Shown piece after piece: positions 50,378 through 58,514 of a DNA stretch of 64,000 bases. This DNA is from an uncultured Planococcus sp. (lineage in GTDB: Bacteria > Bacillota > Bacilli > Bacillales_A > Planococcaceae), in NCBI GenBank assembly GCA_947493585.1, contig CANLRI010000001.1, positions 310,001-374,000 on the forward strand, in the 5' to 3' direction. The position numbers and the translations under genes were made by a program. The stretch's first letter is position 1; every line of letters starts with the position of its first letter. Under the pieces are notes generated by a model. That model saw only the letters and a program-made list of their open reading frames with translations. It made no database searches and was not told where the DNA came from.

Positions 50378-50668
50378 ATGAGAGAATTAATTGCAGGCGG
50401 AATTGGCGTCATGTCAGGCATTTTACTGTTCGGCTTCACGTCAATTGCAGCTGCGGTCTATTCGCCGCAGTTAAGGGAAACTGGCTATTCAGGAGAGTTC
50501 GGCCTGTATTTATCGGCCTTGTGGGAAGTGGGCGCTGTGCCAATCATCTTCAGCTTGATTTTCTTTTTTTCAGGACTGGGGTTTTTGTTCAAAGCGACTG
50601 ACCGGGAATGGCGTGCCAAATACTTCGCAGTGGAAGAGGAAAAGAGTGCGGGCGACAAAGAAGCATGA
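50378..50668 (+). CDS. Two-helix membrane protein of unknown function
   Basis: The 96-residue product has two hydrophobic helices (about 5-28 and 46-70), joined by a polar loop, and a charged cytoplasmic tail (Glu-Glu-Glu-Lys-Ser-Ala-Gly-Asp). GGGGG precedes the ATG. The RimJ/RimL-like gene follows after 12 bases in the same direction. No family is recognised. Confidence 0.6.
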   Translation: MRELIAGGIGVMSGILLFGFTSIAAAVYSPQLRETGYSGEFGLYLSALWEVGAVPIIFSLIFFFSGLGFLFKATDREWRAKYFAVEEEKSAGDKEA

Positions 50669-50680
50669 AAGGAAGGTTGG

Positions 50681-51223
50681 ATGGAAAACGATTATTCATT
50701 TGAATCCGAACGGCTCGGGTTCAGGCGGTGGAAAGCGTCTGATCGTGAACCGTTTGCAGCCTTGAATGCAAACCCTGACGTTATGGAGTTCTTTCCGAAA
50801 ACCTCGAGCCGAGCCGAATCGGACGCATTGGTCGACCGCATCGAAGCGCATTTTGAGGAGAAAGGCTATGGGCTTTGGGCAGTGGAACGAAAAGAAGATG
50901 GAGCGTTTATCGGCTTTATTGGCTTATTGGATGTCAATTTCGATATTGGACTTGAAAATGCAACCGAGATCGGCTGGCGCTTAGACCAGCCATTTTGGAA
51001 AAAAGGCTACGCGACAGAAGGGGCAAAAGCTTGCCTCGCGTATGCGTTTGAGGAGCTTGGCAAAAAAGAAATTTATTCGTTTACCGCAACGATCAACGCA
51101 CCGTCTGAAACCGTCATGAAGCGGATCGGCATGGAGAAGATGGGGGAATTCGAGCATCCACGGGTTCCGGAAGACAGCCCGTTAAGAAAGCACGTGTTGT
51201 ATAAGAAAGATTTAACCCGATAG
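50681..51223 (+). CDS. GNAT acetyltransferase (RimJ/RimL-like)
   Basis: The 180-residue protein opens with Phe-Glu-Ser-Glu-Arg-Leu-Gly-Phe-Arg-Arg-Trp, has Glu-Ile-Gly-Trp-Arg-Leu-Asp-Gln-Pro-Phe-Trp-Lys-Lys-Gly-Tyr-Ala-Thr-Glu-Gly-Ala and Asn-Ala-Pro-Ser-Glu-Thr-Val-Met-Lys-Arg-Ile-Gly-Met, all standard in this group. It would acetylate an N-terminus or a small amine. AAAGGAAGG precedes the ATG. Confidence 0.9.
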   Translation: MENDYSFESERLGFRRWKASDREPFAALNANPDVMEFFPKTSSRAESDALVDRIEAHFEEKGYGLWAVERKEDGAFIGFIGLLDVNFDIGLENATEIGWRLDQPFWKKGYATEGAKACLAYAFEELGKKEIYSFTATINAPSETVMKRIGMEKMGEFEHPRVPEDSPLRKHVLYKKDLTR

Positions 51224-51280
51224 TGAATGATGTTTCCGAGTACATTGAATCACGATAAAGATTAGTGAGGAGAGTGACAC

Positions 51281-51661
51281 GTGAAAAAACGGCTTTTATT
51301 GGCTGCGGTAACTTTACTCATTTGTATCGGTGTTTATCATCTAAATGATAGGGCGAGCTTTAAAAAAGTTCATGTACTACCCTATGATGTGCAGGTAAAC
51401 GTGGATACTGACCTAAGGCTCCAACAGATTTATCGAAACAATTATTCATTTGTAGTGTTTCACAGCCCTGGCATTGTTGAGCACGAACTAGAAGTAGAAG
51501 GGGACATGGTGAAGATGCTGCTGAGCGTTTCAGATCAAGGAATCAATAATGAGGTTCAGCAGTACTCGTACAAATTGAAGACAAGTAAGGAACACGAGAA
51601 AATCGCTGTTTTTTTAGATGGCCAGCTCATTCCCTTCGATAATGTTGTAGTAGGAAAATGA
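51281..51661 (+). CDS. Signal-anchored protein of unknown function
   Basis: The 126-residue product begins with a basic start and a hydrophobic helix (about 4-18), which may be a signal anchor, and then a beta-rich domain with Val-Asn-Val-Asp-Thr-Asp and Leu-Glu-Val-Glu-Gly-Asp. GTG start, behind GTGAGGAGAG. No family is recognised. It follows the GNAT gene by 57 bases. Confidence 0.6.
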   Translation: MKKRLLLAAVTLLICIGVYHLNDRASFKKVHVLPYDVQVNVDTDLRLQQIYRNNYSFVVFHSPGIVEHELEVEGDMVKMLLSVSDQGINNEVQQYSYKLKTSKEHEKIAVFLDGQLIPFDNVVVGK

Positions 51662-51682
51662 GGAAGCTATAAGTCAAAGCAT

Positions 51683-51716
51683 AAAAACTGTTTGCCTGCT
51701 CTGGCAAGCGGTTTTT
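51683..51716 (+). terminator. Rho-independent terminator
   Basis: AAAACTGTTTGCC and GGCAAGCGGTTTT pair with two G-U pairs, followed by T-run. Confidence 0.75.
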
Positions 51717-51788
51717 CTATTTATTGACTCAAAATTTAGTGGTATCGTTAAGTTATGTGAATTTCCTATAAAAGGAAGGTGATTTAGA

Positions 51789-51986
51789 ATGAAAGACAGA
51801 ATAATCCTTGTTATTGTCCTAACAAGTGTACTGGGTTCCTCGGCAGTGAGCGCCTCGTCACTTAGCCAAACAATCAAATCTGGTTATCATGCGGCAGCGA
51901 TCAGTATCGTGTTGGCAGTTGGTATCCATAGCATTTATACATATCTGAAGAAAAGAAAAATTAAAAGGTCAGCTCAAAATCTCTAG
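51789..51986 (+). CDS. Small membrane protein
   Basis: The 65-residue product has two hydrophobic stretches (about 4-22, possibly a signal peptide with Val-Ser-Ala, and 34-51) and a basic tail (Lys-Lys-Arg-Lys-Ile-Lys-Arg). GGAAGGTGATTTAGA precedes the ATG. It precedes an alpha/beta hydrolase gene by 17 bases. No family is recognised. Confidence 0.6.
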   Translation: MKDRIILVIVLTSVLGSSAVSASSLSQTIKSGYHAAAISIVLAVGIHSIYTYLKKRKIKRSAQNL

Positions 51987-52003
51987 AGGAGAGGGGAATA
52001 GGA

Positions 52004-52849
52004 ATGGCTTGGGAACATAAGATGGTTGCAACTTCACGAGGCGAGTTTGAAGTGTTCGCTAAAGGCGTCGGTGATCCATTGTGCGTGACACATCTTTATT
52101 CGGAATTCAATGAGACGGGAGATTATTTTGCTGAAGCATTCACCAAAACAAATCGTGTCTATCTGGTTAACCTGCGGGAAGCTGGAAACTCTGAAAAAGC
52201 ACAGCATCCGTATGAGCTGAGCATGTTGGAGAGTGTCTTTGATCTCGAAGCGATCCGCACGGCTTTGGGTTTTGAACGATGGGGTTTTGCAGGGCATTCA
52301 ACTGGCGGCATGCTCGGTATCGTCTACGGCATCTATTTTTCTGCGCATCTTCGTTCCCTAGTCATTGCCGGTGCCGCGGCCAGAGAGTATATGACATTTT
52401 CAAAAGACTGCATTTATAATCCAGAACATCCCCAGTTTTTGCGGATGCAAGAGCTGATCGAAAATCTAAAAAGTCCAGAAGCGACGGATCGTCAAAAGCA
52501 GCAATGGAAAGTTGAAAGAACCAAGCTGTCTTTAGCCAATCCGGACCATTATGAAAGTTATTTTTCACGGCCGATCACCAAAAAATTGTCGGTGGTGCGT
52601 ATGGACTTCTTTAACCGCGAACTCCAGCTGTTTGATGTAACCCGTAAATTGCATTTGATGGAAACGCCATCACTGATTATATGCGGTCGTCAAGATATAC
52701 AATGCCCAATCGTCTATTCGCAAGAGATGGCTGAACTGATCCCGGGAGCGCGGCTGGCTATTTTCGAAAATAGCAATCACTATCCGTTTCTCGAGGAAAA
52801 GACACAATTCCATCAAATATATAAAGAGTACATTGATGGACTAACTTAA
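52004..52849 (+). CDS. Alpha/beta hydrolase (proline-iminopeptidase-like)
   Basis: The 281-residue protein has Asn-Leu-Arg-Glu-Ala-Gly-Asn-Ser, the nucleophile elbow Gly-His-Ser-Thr-Gly-Gly near residue 98, Cys-Gly-Arg-Gln-Asp-Ile-Gln-Cys-Pro (acid loop) and the C-terminal His in Asn-Ser-Asn-His-Tyr-Pro. It has no signal peptide. It resembles S33 peptidases and related esterases. GGAGAGGGGAATAGG precedes the ATG. The substrate is not known. Confidence 0.87.
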   Translation: MAWEHKMVATSRGEFEVFAKGVGDPLCVTHLYSEFNETGDYFAEAFTKTNRVYLVNLREAGNSEKAQHPYELSMLESVFDLEAIRTALGFERWGFAGHSTGGMLGIVYGIYFSAHLRSLVIAGAAAREYMTFSKDCIYNPEHPQFLRMQELIENLKSPEATDRQKQQWKVERTKLSLANPDHYESYFSRPITKKLSVVRMDFFNRELQLFDVTRKLHLMETPSLIICGRQDIQCPIVYSQEMAELIPGARLAIFENSNHYPFLEEKTQFHQIYKEYIDGLT

Positions 52850-52878
52850 GTTCCGAAGATTGCTTAGGGAGGAATTGA

Positions 52879-53070
52879 ATGAAACGCGTATTTTTAACCG
52901 CGATTATCCTGTCAGCCCTTGTCACGTTTGGGTATACCTTCTTTGACTTGAGAACCGTTTTACCGGATCCGATAGCTAAAATGGCTGTTGCGATGGCTTT
53001 CTTTGTGTTGTTTATGGGAATGATTTATTGGATTGTGGAAAAAGGGCAGGAGAATAATCCAGATTCCTGA
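52879..53070 (+). CDS. Small two-helix membrane protein
   Basis: The 63-residue product has two hydrophobic helices (about 5-22 and 33-54) and a short tail (Glu-Lys-Gly-Gln-Glu). GGGAGGAATTGA precedes the ATG. It follows the hydrolase gene and shares its terminator. No family is recognised. Confidence 0.6.
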   Translation: MKRVFLTAIILSALVTFGYTFFDLRTVLPDPIAKMAVAMAFFVLFMGMIYWIVEKGQENNPDS

Positions 53071-53175
53071 ACCGACTGGAAGAGGAAATGTTGCGGCGTT
53101 TCGGTATATAATAAGGTCAAAGCAGAATAATTGGCCTGTCGTTTAAAGCCTGTGCGAAATGGATGAAGCACTGAA

Positions 53176-53216
53176 GAAGAGGGATGCGCTGAAGGATGGC
53201 GCATCCCTCTTTTTTA
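53176..53216 (+). terminator. Rho-independent terminator
   Basis: AGAGGGATGCGC and GCGCATCCCTCT pair perfectly, followed by T-run. Confidence 0.9.
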
Positions 53217-53333
53217 TTTTTGGCTGAATGCAATGAGATGGCTTTTTGATTTAATCTAAATCCGGCGTTTTCACGTTTACCGTATAGAAACAATGCATAC
53301 ATAGCAAAAATGCATCAGAAAGAGGCTGAACAG

Positions 53334-54713
53334 ATGGAGAATGAAAAAAGAGAGAATCCGGCAGCTGAAAAATCGAAAAAGCCAAAAGGCGGACAGTTCT
53401 ATAAGTATGTCTGGCGCTGGCATCTGTATGCGGGCGTTCTATTTGCGCCTCTGTTGGTGCTGCTTGCAATCACCGGCTCGGTGTATTTGTTTAAAGCGGA
53501 AATTGAAAATGTGCTGTATGCAGATTATTACGAAGTTCAAGTACAAGAAGAGCGGGTGGCGGTTTCTGAGCAGCTCTCAGAAGTGAATCGATTGTATCCA
53601 GCTGGCATCGTTACGGCTTACCGCCCAGGCGAGAACGAGTCACGTTCGAGTGAAGTGACGGTTGAAGCGGATGGTATGTCGATGACGGTGTTCATCGATC
53701 CTTACACCGGCGAATCACTCGGTGAAATGAATAACGACGACCGTATCATGGACAAGATCGAAGAAATCCACGGCGAGCTGATGGCCGGAACACTCGGCGA
53801 CCGCATCGTTGAACTGGCCGCAAGTTGGGCTGTGGTGCTCATCGTCACCGGTTTGTTCTTATGGTTCCCGAAAAAAATGAACGGAGCAGGCGGCGTGTTA
53901 TTTCCGCGTCTCCGCCAAGGGCCGAAAATTCGCAGAAGAGATCTCCACGCAGTTCCGGCGTTTTGGCTGTCTGCGGGCTTATTGTTTTTGATCATGACCG
54001 GGCTGCCGTGGTCGGGCTTCTGGGGAACCAATTTCCAGGCGCTAGTGACCAATACAGGAGAAGGCTATCCGCCGTCTGTTTGGATTGGCGACGCACCGAA
54101 ATCGGACGTTGAAACGCAAGATATTGCGGAAGTGCCGTGGGCAGCAGAAACCTTGGACGTGCCCTTGTCATCGGTGCAAGGGATGGTCCAGCTGCCGCTC
54201 GATAAGGTCGTTGAGATCGCCGATCAGGAAGGCATTCACCCGTCATATTCGGTGTTCATCCCGCAAGAACCTGAAGGCGTCTACACGCTGTCTGTGTTCC
54301 CGCCAAAAGCACAGGACGAAGCCACGATGCACATCGATCAATATTCAGGCGCCGTACTGGCTGATTACCGCTATGACAATTACGGGATCATCGGCAAAAT
54401 CGTCGCTTGGGGCATCACGCTGCATAAAGGTTCGCAATTTGGCCTCGTTAATCAATTGATCAGCCTGTTCATCTGCCTCGGCATTGTGTTTGTTGCCGTA
54501 AGCGGTGTGTATCTCTGGTGGAAGCGCAAGCCGAAAAAAGGCATGGGCGCCCCAAAAGCGCCGCCGCTCTTTAAAACGAAATCCTTTTTGCTATTGATGA
54601 TCGTGCTCGGCTTGTTGTTCCCGCTCGCGGGGCTGTCGATGCTCGTCGTCTGGCTGTTCGATAAGCTGTTGATCCAGCGCATTCCGGCCGTGAAAAAATG
54701 GTTGAATGCATGA
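53334..54713 (+). CDS. PepSY-domain transmembrane protein
   Basis: The 459-residue protein has four or more membrane helices and the PepSY_TM layout: Trp-Arg-Trp-His-Leu-Tyr-Ala-Gly-Val (helix 1), a PepSY domain (Ser-Glu-Val-Thr-Val and Ile-Asp-Pro-Tyr-Thr-Gly-Glu), Arg-Asp-Leu-His-Ala-Val-Pro, Thr-Leu-His-Lys-Gly-Ser and Gly-Val-Tyr-Leu-Trp-Trp-Lys. The conserved helix histidines could carry heme; some relatives are iron-siderophore reductases. It is followed after 14 bases by a FixH/YtkA-like lipoprotein gene, probably an operon. I start it at 53334, eight bases behind AGAGG. Confidence 0.85.
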   Translation: MENEKRENPAAEKSKKPKGGQFYKYVWRWHLYAGVLFAPLLVLLAITGSVYLFKAEIENVLYADYYEVQVQEERVAVSEQLSEVNRLYPAGIVTAYRPGENESRSSEVTVEADGMSMTVFIDPYTGESLGEMNNDDRIMDKIEEIHGELMAGTLGDRIVELAASWAVVLIVTGLFLWFPKKMNGAGGVLFPRLRQGPKIRRRDLHAVPAFWLSAGLLFLIMTGLPWSGFWGTNFQALVTNTGEGYPPSVWIGDAPKSDVETQDIAEVPWAAETLDVPLSSVQGMVQLPLDKVVEIADQEGIHPSYSVFIPQEPEGVYTLSVFPPKAQDEATMHIDQYSGAVLADYRYDNYGIIGKIVAWGITLHKGSQFGLVNQLISLFICLGIVFVAVSGVYLWWKRKPKKGMGAPKAPPLFKTKSFLLLMIVLGLLFPLAGLSMLVVWLFDKLLIQRIPAVKKWLNA

Positions 54714-54727
54714 AAGGGGGGAGTGCA

Positions 54728-55198
54728 ATGAAGAATATCTACTGGCCGCTGCTCGCAGTACTGGCGCTTGTCTTGCTGAGCGCTTGTTCTGTCCGCAGCG
54801 ATGCGGCGGATTTATACAAGCAAGAAGCGCCGGTGCAAATTGCGGTGGACATTCCGAAAAAAGTGGCTGCGGGCGAGACCTTCACGATACAAGCAGAGTT
54901 AACACAAAACGGCGAACCGGTGGACGAGGCGAATTTTGTTCATTTTGAAGTGCGTAAGCAGGACGGTTCAATTCCTTACCCGATGAAAGAAGCGCAAGCA
55001 GCAGGAAGCGGTGTTTACGAAATGCAAGTCAATTTCAGAAGCGATGGGCTGTATTTCCTGGAAGTGCATGCAGGAAGCGGAGACGCCATCAGTAATCCGC
55101 ATTACCAATTCATCGTCGGGGAACTGTCCGAAAGTGAACTTGACAGCTTAAAGCAAGGCCCAGCACCAGATGCGGGGAATTCGGGCCACCATCATTAA
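54728..55198 (+). CDS. FixH/YtkA-like lipoprotein with His-rich tail
   Basis: The 156-residue protein has a signal peptide with lipobox Leu-Leu-Ser-Ala-Cys (Cys about 20) and a YtkA/FixH-like beta-sandwich (Ala-Val-Asp-Ile-Pro-Lys-Lys-Val, Val-His-Phe-Glu-Val-Arg, Leu-Tyr-Phe-Leu-Glu-Val-His-Ala). It ends Gly-His-His-His, a probable metal-binding tail. It forms a two-gene unit with the PepSY protein. A copper or iron role is inference from the His residues and the partner. AAAGGGGGG precedes the ATG. Confidence 0.8.
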   Translation: MKNIYWPLLAVLALVLLSACSVRSDAADLYKQEAPVQIAVDIPKKVAAGETFTIQAELTQNGEPVDEANFVHFEVRKQDGSIPYPMKEAQAAGSGVYEMQVNFRSDGLYFLEVHAGSGDAISNPHYQFIVGELSESELDSLKQGPAPDAGNSGHHH

Positions 55199-55378
55199 AG
55201 ATAAGCCCGCAACCGGTGGGGTCAATTAAAGAGATCATGCATTGTTACTTAAAATCCAGTTTGATTTGTGCAAAGGGCTCATAAAAATTTCAATGTACGG
55301 GACGAAAGCCATATTTTCGGGTATAGAACATCATCAGGAAATGTTGGAATCGCGGAGCTTGAGGAAAGGACGGTATAA

Positions 55379-55771
55379 GTGAACGAAGAGTTGATAATTG
55401 CAGAAAAAGTGCAAAAGACCTTGAAAGCGCGCTGTGAATACCGAAATGGGAAATACTACTTTACCAGAACAAAGAAATTGGAGGTTTTCCTCGGGCCGAG
55501 CCTGTTCATTTTTAAGCTGGATATGGATGTCAGCTTCGAACATTTCCAACAAGACGGAGCAGCCGTCAACAAGGCCACGGTGTACATCTTGCCTGAAGAG
55601 ATTTTGGCGTTTGAAGGCAGTTTGCGTAACTTCCCGATTCCGCTGCCGATTGCGTTTCGCCAATGTGTCTACATGAACCAAAATGTCATTGAAGTGGCGA
55701 TGGAATCGTTGGAGCCGCCACTCAATTTTGCGCTGCGGCTGGCTGCGGCGTTAAAAGAAATCGAACCATGA
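55379..55771 (+). CDS. Protein of unknown function, alpha/beta type
   Basis: The 130-residue product starts at GTG, eight bases behind AAAGGA. It has a beta-rich first half (Cys-Glu-Tyr-Arg-Asn-Gly-Lys-Tyr-Tyr) and a more helical C-terminus with Glu-Pro-Pro-Leu-Asn-Phe-Ala. No signal peptide and no known motif is seen. The LOV photoreceptor gene follows after 76 bases in the same direction. The 180-base gap upstream holds no clear signal. Confidence 0.55.
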   Translation: MNEELIIAEKVQKTLKARCEYRNGKYYFTRTKKLEVFLGPSLFIFKLDMDVSFEHFQQDGAAVNKATVYILPEEILAFEGSLRNFPIPLPIAFRQCVYMNQNVIEVAMESLEPPLNFALRLAAALKEIEP

Positions 55772-55847
55772 CCTATCTCCGATCCCATGCGAGAAAGGGT
55801 GCACCGCCAGTAAACAGACCAACCCATAAAGATCGGAGAGAATGAAC

Positions 55848-56624
55848 ATGAACCATTTACAGACAGAAATCAAAAGCGAATTATTGGAAGCTATGCTGAA
55901 CGGCAGCCAAGTAGCGGCCGTCGTGACAGACCCCGAACAACAAGACAACCCAATCATCTACTATAACGAAACCTTCGCTCAACTGACAGGGTACGCAGAA
56001 CACGAGATCATCGGACGGAACTGCCGCTTTTTGCAGGGCGACCATACCGATCGTTTCACCATCGGAAAAATCAGGCAGGCAATCGAAAAACGCGAGAAAA
56101 TAACTGTCACACTGGAAAATTACCGGAAAGACGGCACGAGGTTTTGGAACCGGCTGAACATTGAACCGGTCACGGTAGACGGCCACCTGTATTTCATCGG
56201 CACGCAAACGGACATTACCAACGAAGTGGAACAGCAAGTGGAGCTGAACGAAAAAGAGCAGGAAATCAACGAACAATTGCTGCCAATTTTGCCGATTGAC
56301 GACAACATCGGCGCCGTCGCATTGGTCGGGAAAATGAATAATCTTCGCTTTGACGCTCTCACGTCTAAATTAAGCCATTTCGTCCGCGATACAAGTACCA
56401 AGCACATCATTATCGATGTAACGGGCGTCCTTTGGGAAAAGAATTTCCTGTACTCCAACTTATTGATGATCCAGGACGTTTTAAGGCTGATGGGCAGCAA
56501 GCTCTACATTTCCGGCATCAGTCCGAAAACGGCGATAGAAATCGTCAGCATCAAAGACGACGACCAAAACTTACTGACGTTTTCGACGGTTCAGCAAGTG
56601 ATCCAGCGCTTGCAGGCGAAATAG
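55848..56624 (+). CDS. ytvA: Blue-light photoreceptor, LOV-STAS (YtvA-like)
   Basis: The 258-residue protein has an N-terminal LOV domain with Gly-Arg-Asn-Cys59-Arg-Phe-Leu-Gln-Gly, the flavin-adduct Cys, followed by a linker helix and a C-terminal STAS domain (about 150-255; Ile-Ile-Asp-Val-Thr-Gly-Val). B. subtilis YtvA is a blue-light input to the sigma-B stressosome. I start it at the ATG 55848, behind GGAGAG, since an ATG two codons earlier is too close to that site. No stressosome genes are nearby. The terminator follows directly. Confidence 0.92.
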   Translation: MNHLQTEIKSELLEAMLNGSQVAAVVTDPEQQDNPIIYYNETFAQLTGYAEHEIIGRNCRFLQGDHTDRFTIGKIRQAIEKREKITVTLENYRKDGTRFWNRLNIEPVTVDGHLYFIGTQTDITNEVEQQVELNEKEQEINEQLLPILPIDDNIGAVALVGKMNNLRFDALTSKLSHFVRDTSTKHIIIDVTGVLWEKNFLYSNLLMIQDVLRLMGSKLYISGISPKTAIEIVSIKDDDQNLLTFSTVQQVIQRLQAK

Positions 56625-56636
56625 TCTAGAAACTAT

Positions 56637-56673
56637 AAAAACCCCCTTGTTCCAACTCGGAACAAGGGGATTT
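56637..56673. terminator. Bidirectional terminator
   Basis: AAACCCCCTTGTTCC and GGAACAAGGGGATTT pair around five bases, between the converging photoreceptor and DJ-1/PfpI genes. The T-run is better on the minus strand. Confidence 0.85.
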
Positions 56674-56680
56674 CTACGTT

Positions 56681-57289
56681 CTACTGCTGTGATTTCAAAT
56701 AATCGTAATAGCCTTGCTTGAAAAATCCATACCATTCATCGATTTCCGCTTGCGGTGCGGCATTCAGCGCTTCGAGCACTTCTTTCCCGAATTCGAGGAA
56801 TGCAGAGCCGTTAGCGGTGATGAGCTGGCCGCTACGCACAGCTTGCTGCTTGAGATAACGGGTTTCGTTCGTATAACTATCGCCAGCTGTTTCCTGCAAA
56901 TCTTCCAAGTGATTGCTTGTATGCGGCACATCGTTCAATAAACCGTTCTTTCCGAGAAATACCGAGGCGTCGCAAATGGCGCCAATCACGGCTTGCTGGC
57001 AGATCGCTTTGTCGATTAGCTCCATGACGCGTTCGCTGCCGTCTTTGCGCCAGGAATTGCCCCCAATCAGGATCAATGCCGCGAATTCCTCCGGGGCATC
57101 GTCAATAGAATAATCCGGCAAGACCGTAAAGCCGCCGATCGATGTGACCGGATCTTTCGTCAGTGATACCGTCTTTACATCGAATCTCCGCCCGTCGCCT
57201 TCCGGCTCTTCATTCAATGCCGCCGCCAAAGAGCCGGCTTCCCAATCGGCATATTCATCCAGCAATACAAAAAGGACTTTCTCGTTCAT
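56681..57289 (-). CDS. DJ-1/PfpI-family protein
   Basis: The 202-residue protein has the flavodoxin-like glutamine-amidotransferase-type fold: Phe-Val-Leu-Leu-Asp-Glu-Tyr-Ala-Asp-Trp-Glu near the start, Leu-Ile-Leu-Ile-Gly-Gly and the nucleophile elbow Ala-Ile-Cys-Asp-Ala. In this family the Cys is redox sensitive or a hydrolase nucleophile; members are glyoxalases, chaperones or proteases (YdeA/YraA-like). The ATG at 57289 lies nine bases behind AAAGGA. It is a single gene. Confidence 0.87.
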   Translation of the reverse strand: MNEKVLFVLLDEYADWEAGSLAAALNEEPEGDGRRFDVKTVSLTKDPVTSIGGFTVLPDYSIDDAPEEFAALILIGGNSWRKDGSERVMELIDKAICQQAVIGAICDASVFLGKNGLLNDVPHTSNHLEDLQETAGDSYTNETRYLKQQAVRSGQLITANGSAFLEFGKEVLEALNAAPQAEIDEWYGFFKQGYYDYLKSQQ

Positions 57290-57380
57290 GCTGTTCATTC
57301 CTTTCGCGTGAATATTCTCATAATCGTTAAACGAATTATAGCATAGTCATATGCGTTCGATGCCGGGAAGCTACGAGCGA

Positions 57381-57668
57381 TCAGTGGCCGCCGGTGATTT
57401 CCAAATAAAAGATCATAACGAGGCTAATGAGACCGATGACTGCCATAATGCCGTAAGCGATTTTTCGGAACGATCCTCCTTTGAAGTAAGCAAACAAGAC
57501 GAAAAAGTACAGCACCGCTGCCGGCACGAGGAATGTCAGAAAGCCGCTGACATCTTCAATGTGATGAGCGAAAATCGAGATCGCAAGTCCGAGGAACAGG
57601 GCAGCGCCGTAGAGAGTCATGACTTTCTTTAAGCTTTTTTCAGGATCGTAGTTTTGTGAAGCAGCCAT
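57381..57668 (-). CDS. Membrane protein of unknown function
   Basis: The 95-residue product has three hydrophobic helices (about 20-35, 40-60, 70-90) and a hydrophilic N-terminus (Asn-Tyr-Asp-Pro-Glu). The start is the ATG at 57668 behind AAGGAG, chosen over an upstream TTG. It follows the unknown 150-residue protein gene by 25 bases. No family is recognised. Confidence 0.6.
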   Translation of the reverse strand: MAASQNYDPEKSLKKVMTLYGAALFLGLAISIFAHHIEDVSGFLTFLVPAAVLYFFVLFAYFKGGSFRKIAYGIMAVIGLISLVMIFYLEITGGH

Positions 57669-57693
57669 AATATCCAAACTCCTTATCGTTTTG

Positions 57694-58146
57694 TCAGTCC
57701 CAATTGTTAAAAATCAATTGGCCTGTCGTTTTCGGTTTCCAATAAGCCGCTTGTTTCAATTCGGCTTCGTTTAACTGTACCGTCTTTAGTTGCTCTACAT
57801 CAAGCGGCACGTTCAGTTCAGCTGAGGAGAGCACGTGATAAGAGGGAGAAAAAACCTCCGACCAGCCGGTGCAGTCGATAAAATCAAAGCTTTCAGACCG
57901 AAAGGCAGAAGCAAAAGCGAGATAAGGAAAATGAGCGTTCAGAAGAATAAAGACAGTATGCCCGTCTACGATCATTTCGGCGCGATGGTAATTGGAAGAT
58001 TGCCCAGCGGCAGTAAACGAAATGAATTGGATAGATGAACGAAAAGAAAGGGTGAAGCATAGTTGTTTAAATGGTTTGCCATCAGTTTTCGGAAGTTCGC
58101 GGGACCTGGCGTCAGTAAACCCGGTAATGCCATTTGGGAGTTCCAT
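57694..58146 (-). CDS. Protein of unknown function
   Basis: The 150-residue product begins with Pro-Asn-Gly-Ile-Thr-Gly-Phe, has a Ser/Phe-rich middle (Cys-Phe-Thr-Leu-Ser-Phe) and Cys-Thr-Gly-Trp near residue 92, and ends Lys-Pro-Lys-Thr-Thr-Gly-Gln-Leu-Ile-Phe-Asn-Asn-Trp-Asp. No signal peptide is seen. A comparable set of small hypothetical proteins exists in Bacillaceae, without known role. It is second in a run of three minus-strand genes. AGGTG precedes the ATG. Confidence 0.6.
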   Translation of the reverse strand: MELPNGITGFTDARSRELPKTDGKPFKQLCFTLSFRSSIQFISFTAAGQSSNYHRAEMIVDGHTVFILLNAHFPYLAFASAFRSESFDFIDCTGWSEVFSPSYHVLSSAELNVPLDVEQLKTVQLNEAELKQAAYWKPKTTGQLIFNNWD

Positions 58147-58188
58147 GTTTTCACCTCGGATTCCAGTAAAGTTGGATGAATTTCGGTC

Positions 58189-58305
58189 TCAGCCTTTTTT
58201 CTTTTTGCGCAGTACATAAATGATGAAAAGAATTATGACAATCGGAAGGCCGTAAACTAAAACGGTTACTAAAAGGTCTATCATATTCAAGCTGGTTTCA
58301 TTCAT
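58189..58305 (-). CDS. 38-residue single-helix membrane protein
   Basis: A short gene: Met-Asn-Glu-Thr-Ser, one hydrophobic helix (about 9-32) and tail Arg-Lys-Lys-Lys-Lys-Gly. AGGAGAG lies seven bases before the ATG. It lies 42 bases before the 150-residue gene on the same strand. The shape resembles small membrane peptides such as regulators or type I toxins; nothing further can be said. Confidence 0.6.
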   Translation of the reverse strand: MNETSLNMIDLLVTVLVYGLPIVIILFIIYVLRKKKKG

Positions 58306-58423
58306 CACACTACTCTCCTTTAGTGGGTTCTTGTCATTACTATACCCAGACTAATGTACGCTGGTTTCATTTTCTTTTAAACTTTTCATTCCCCAGGAAA
58401 TAACCCAAGCCAGGCATTCCTTG

Positions 58424-58452
58424 TTGACGGAATCAATCGCTAATGGTAAATT
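58424..58452 (+). promoter_or_regulatory. Promoter of the Rrf2-flavoprotein-methyltransferase operon
   Basis: TTGACG (-35) and TAAATT (-10) are separated by 17 bases. The dyad listed next lies directly downstream. Confidence 0.65.
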
Positions 58453-58459
58453 GGTTTTA

Positions 58460-58484
58460 ATTACAGACAACAAGAGTCTTTAAT
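58460..58484. promoter_or_regulatory. Candidate Rrf2 operator
   Basis: ATTACAGAC-N7-GTCTTTAAT is an 8-of-9 inverted repeat, eight bases downstream of the -10 element, placed where a bound Rrf2 dimer would block transcription. Confidence 0.55.
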
Positions 58485-58514
58485 ATCTGCGAAAGAACTC
58501 GAGGAGGATGCGCG

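Noticed and set aside
55319..55324. GGGTAT before the unknown gene at 55379, as sigma-B -10
   Set aside because: No GTTT -35 element at 12-15 bases upstream.
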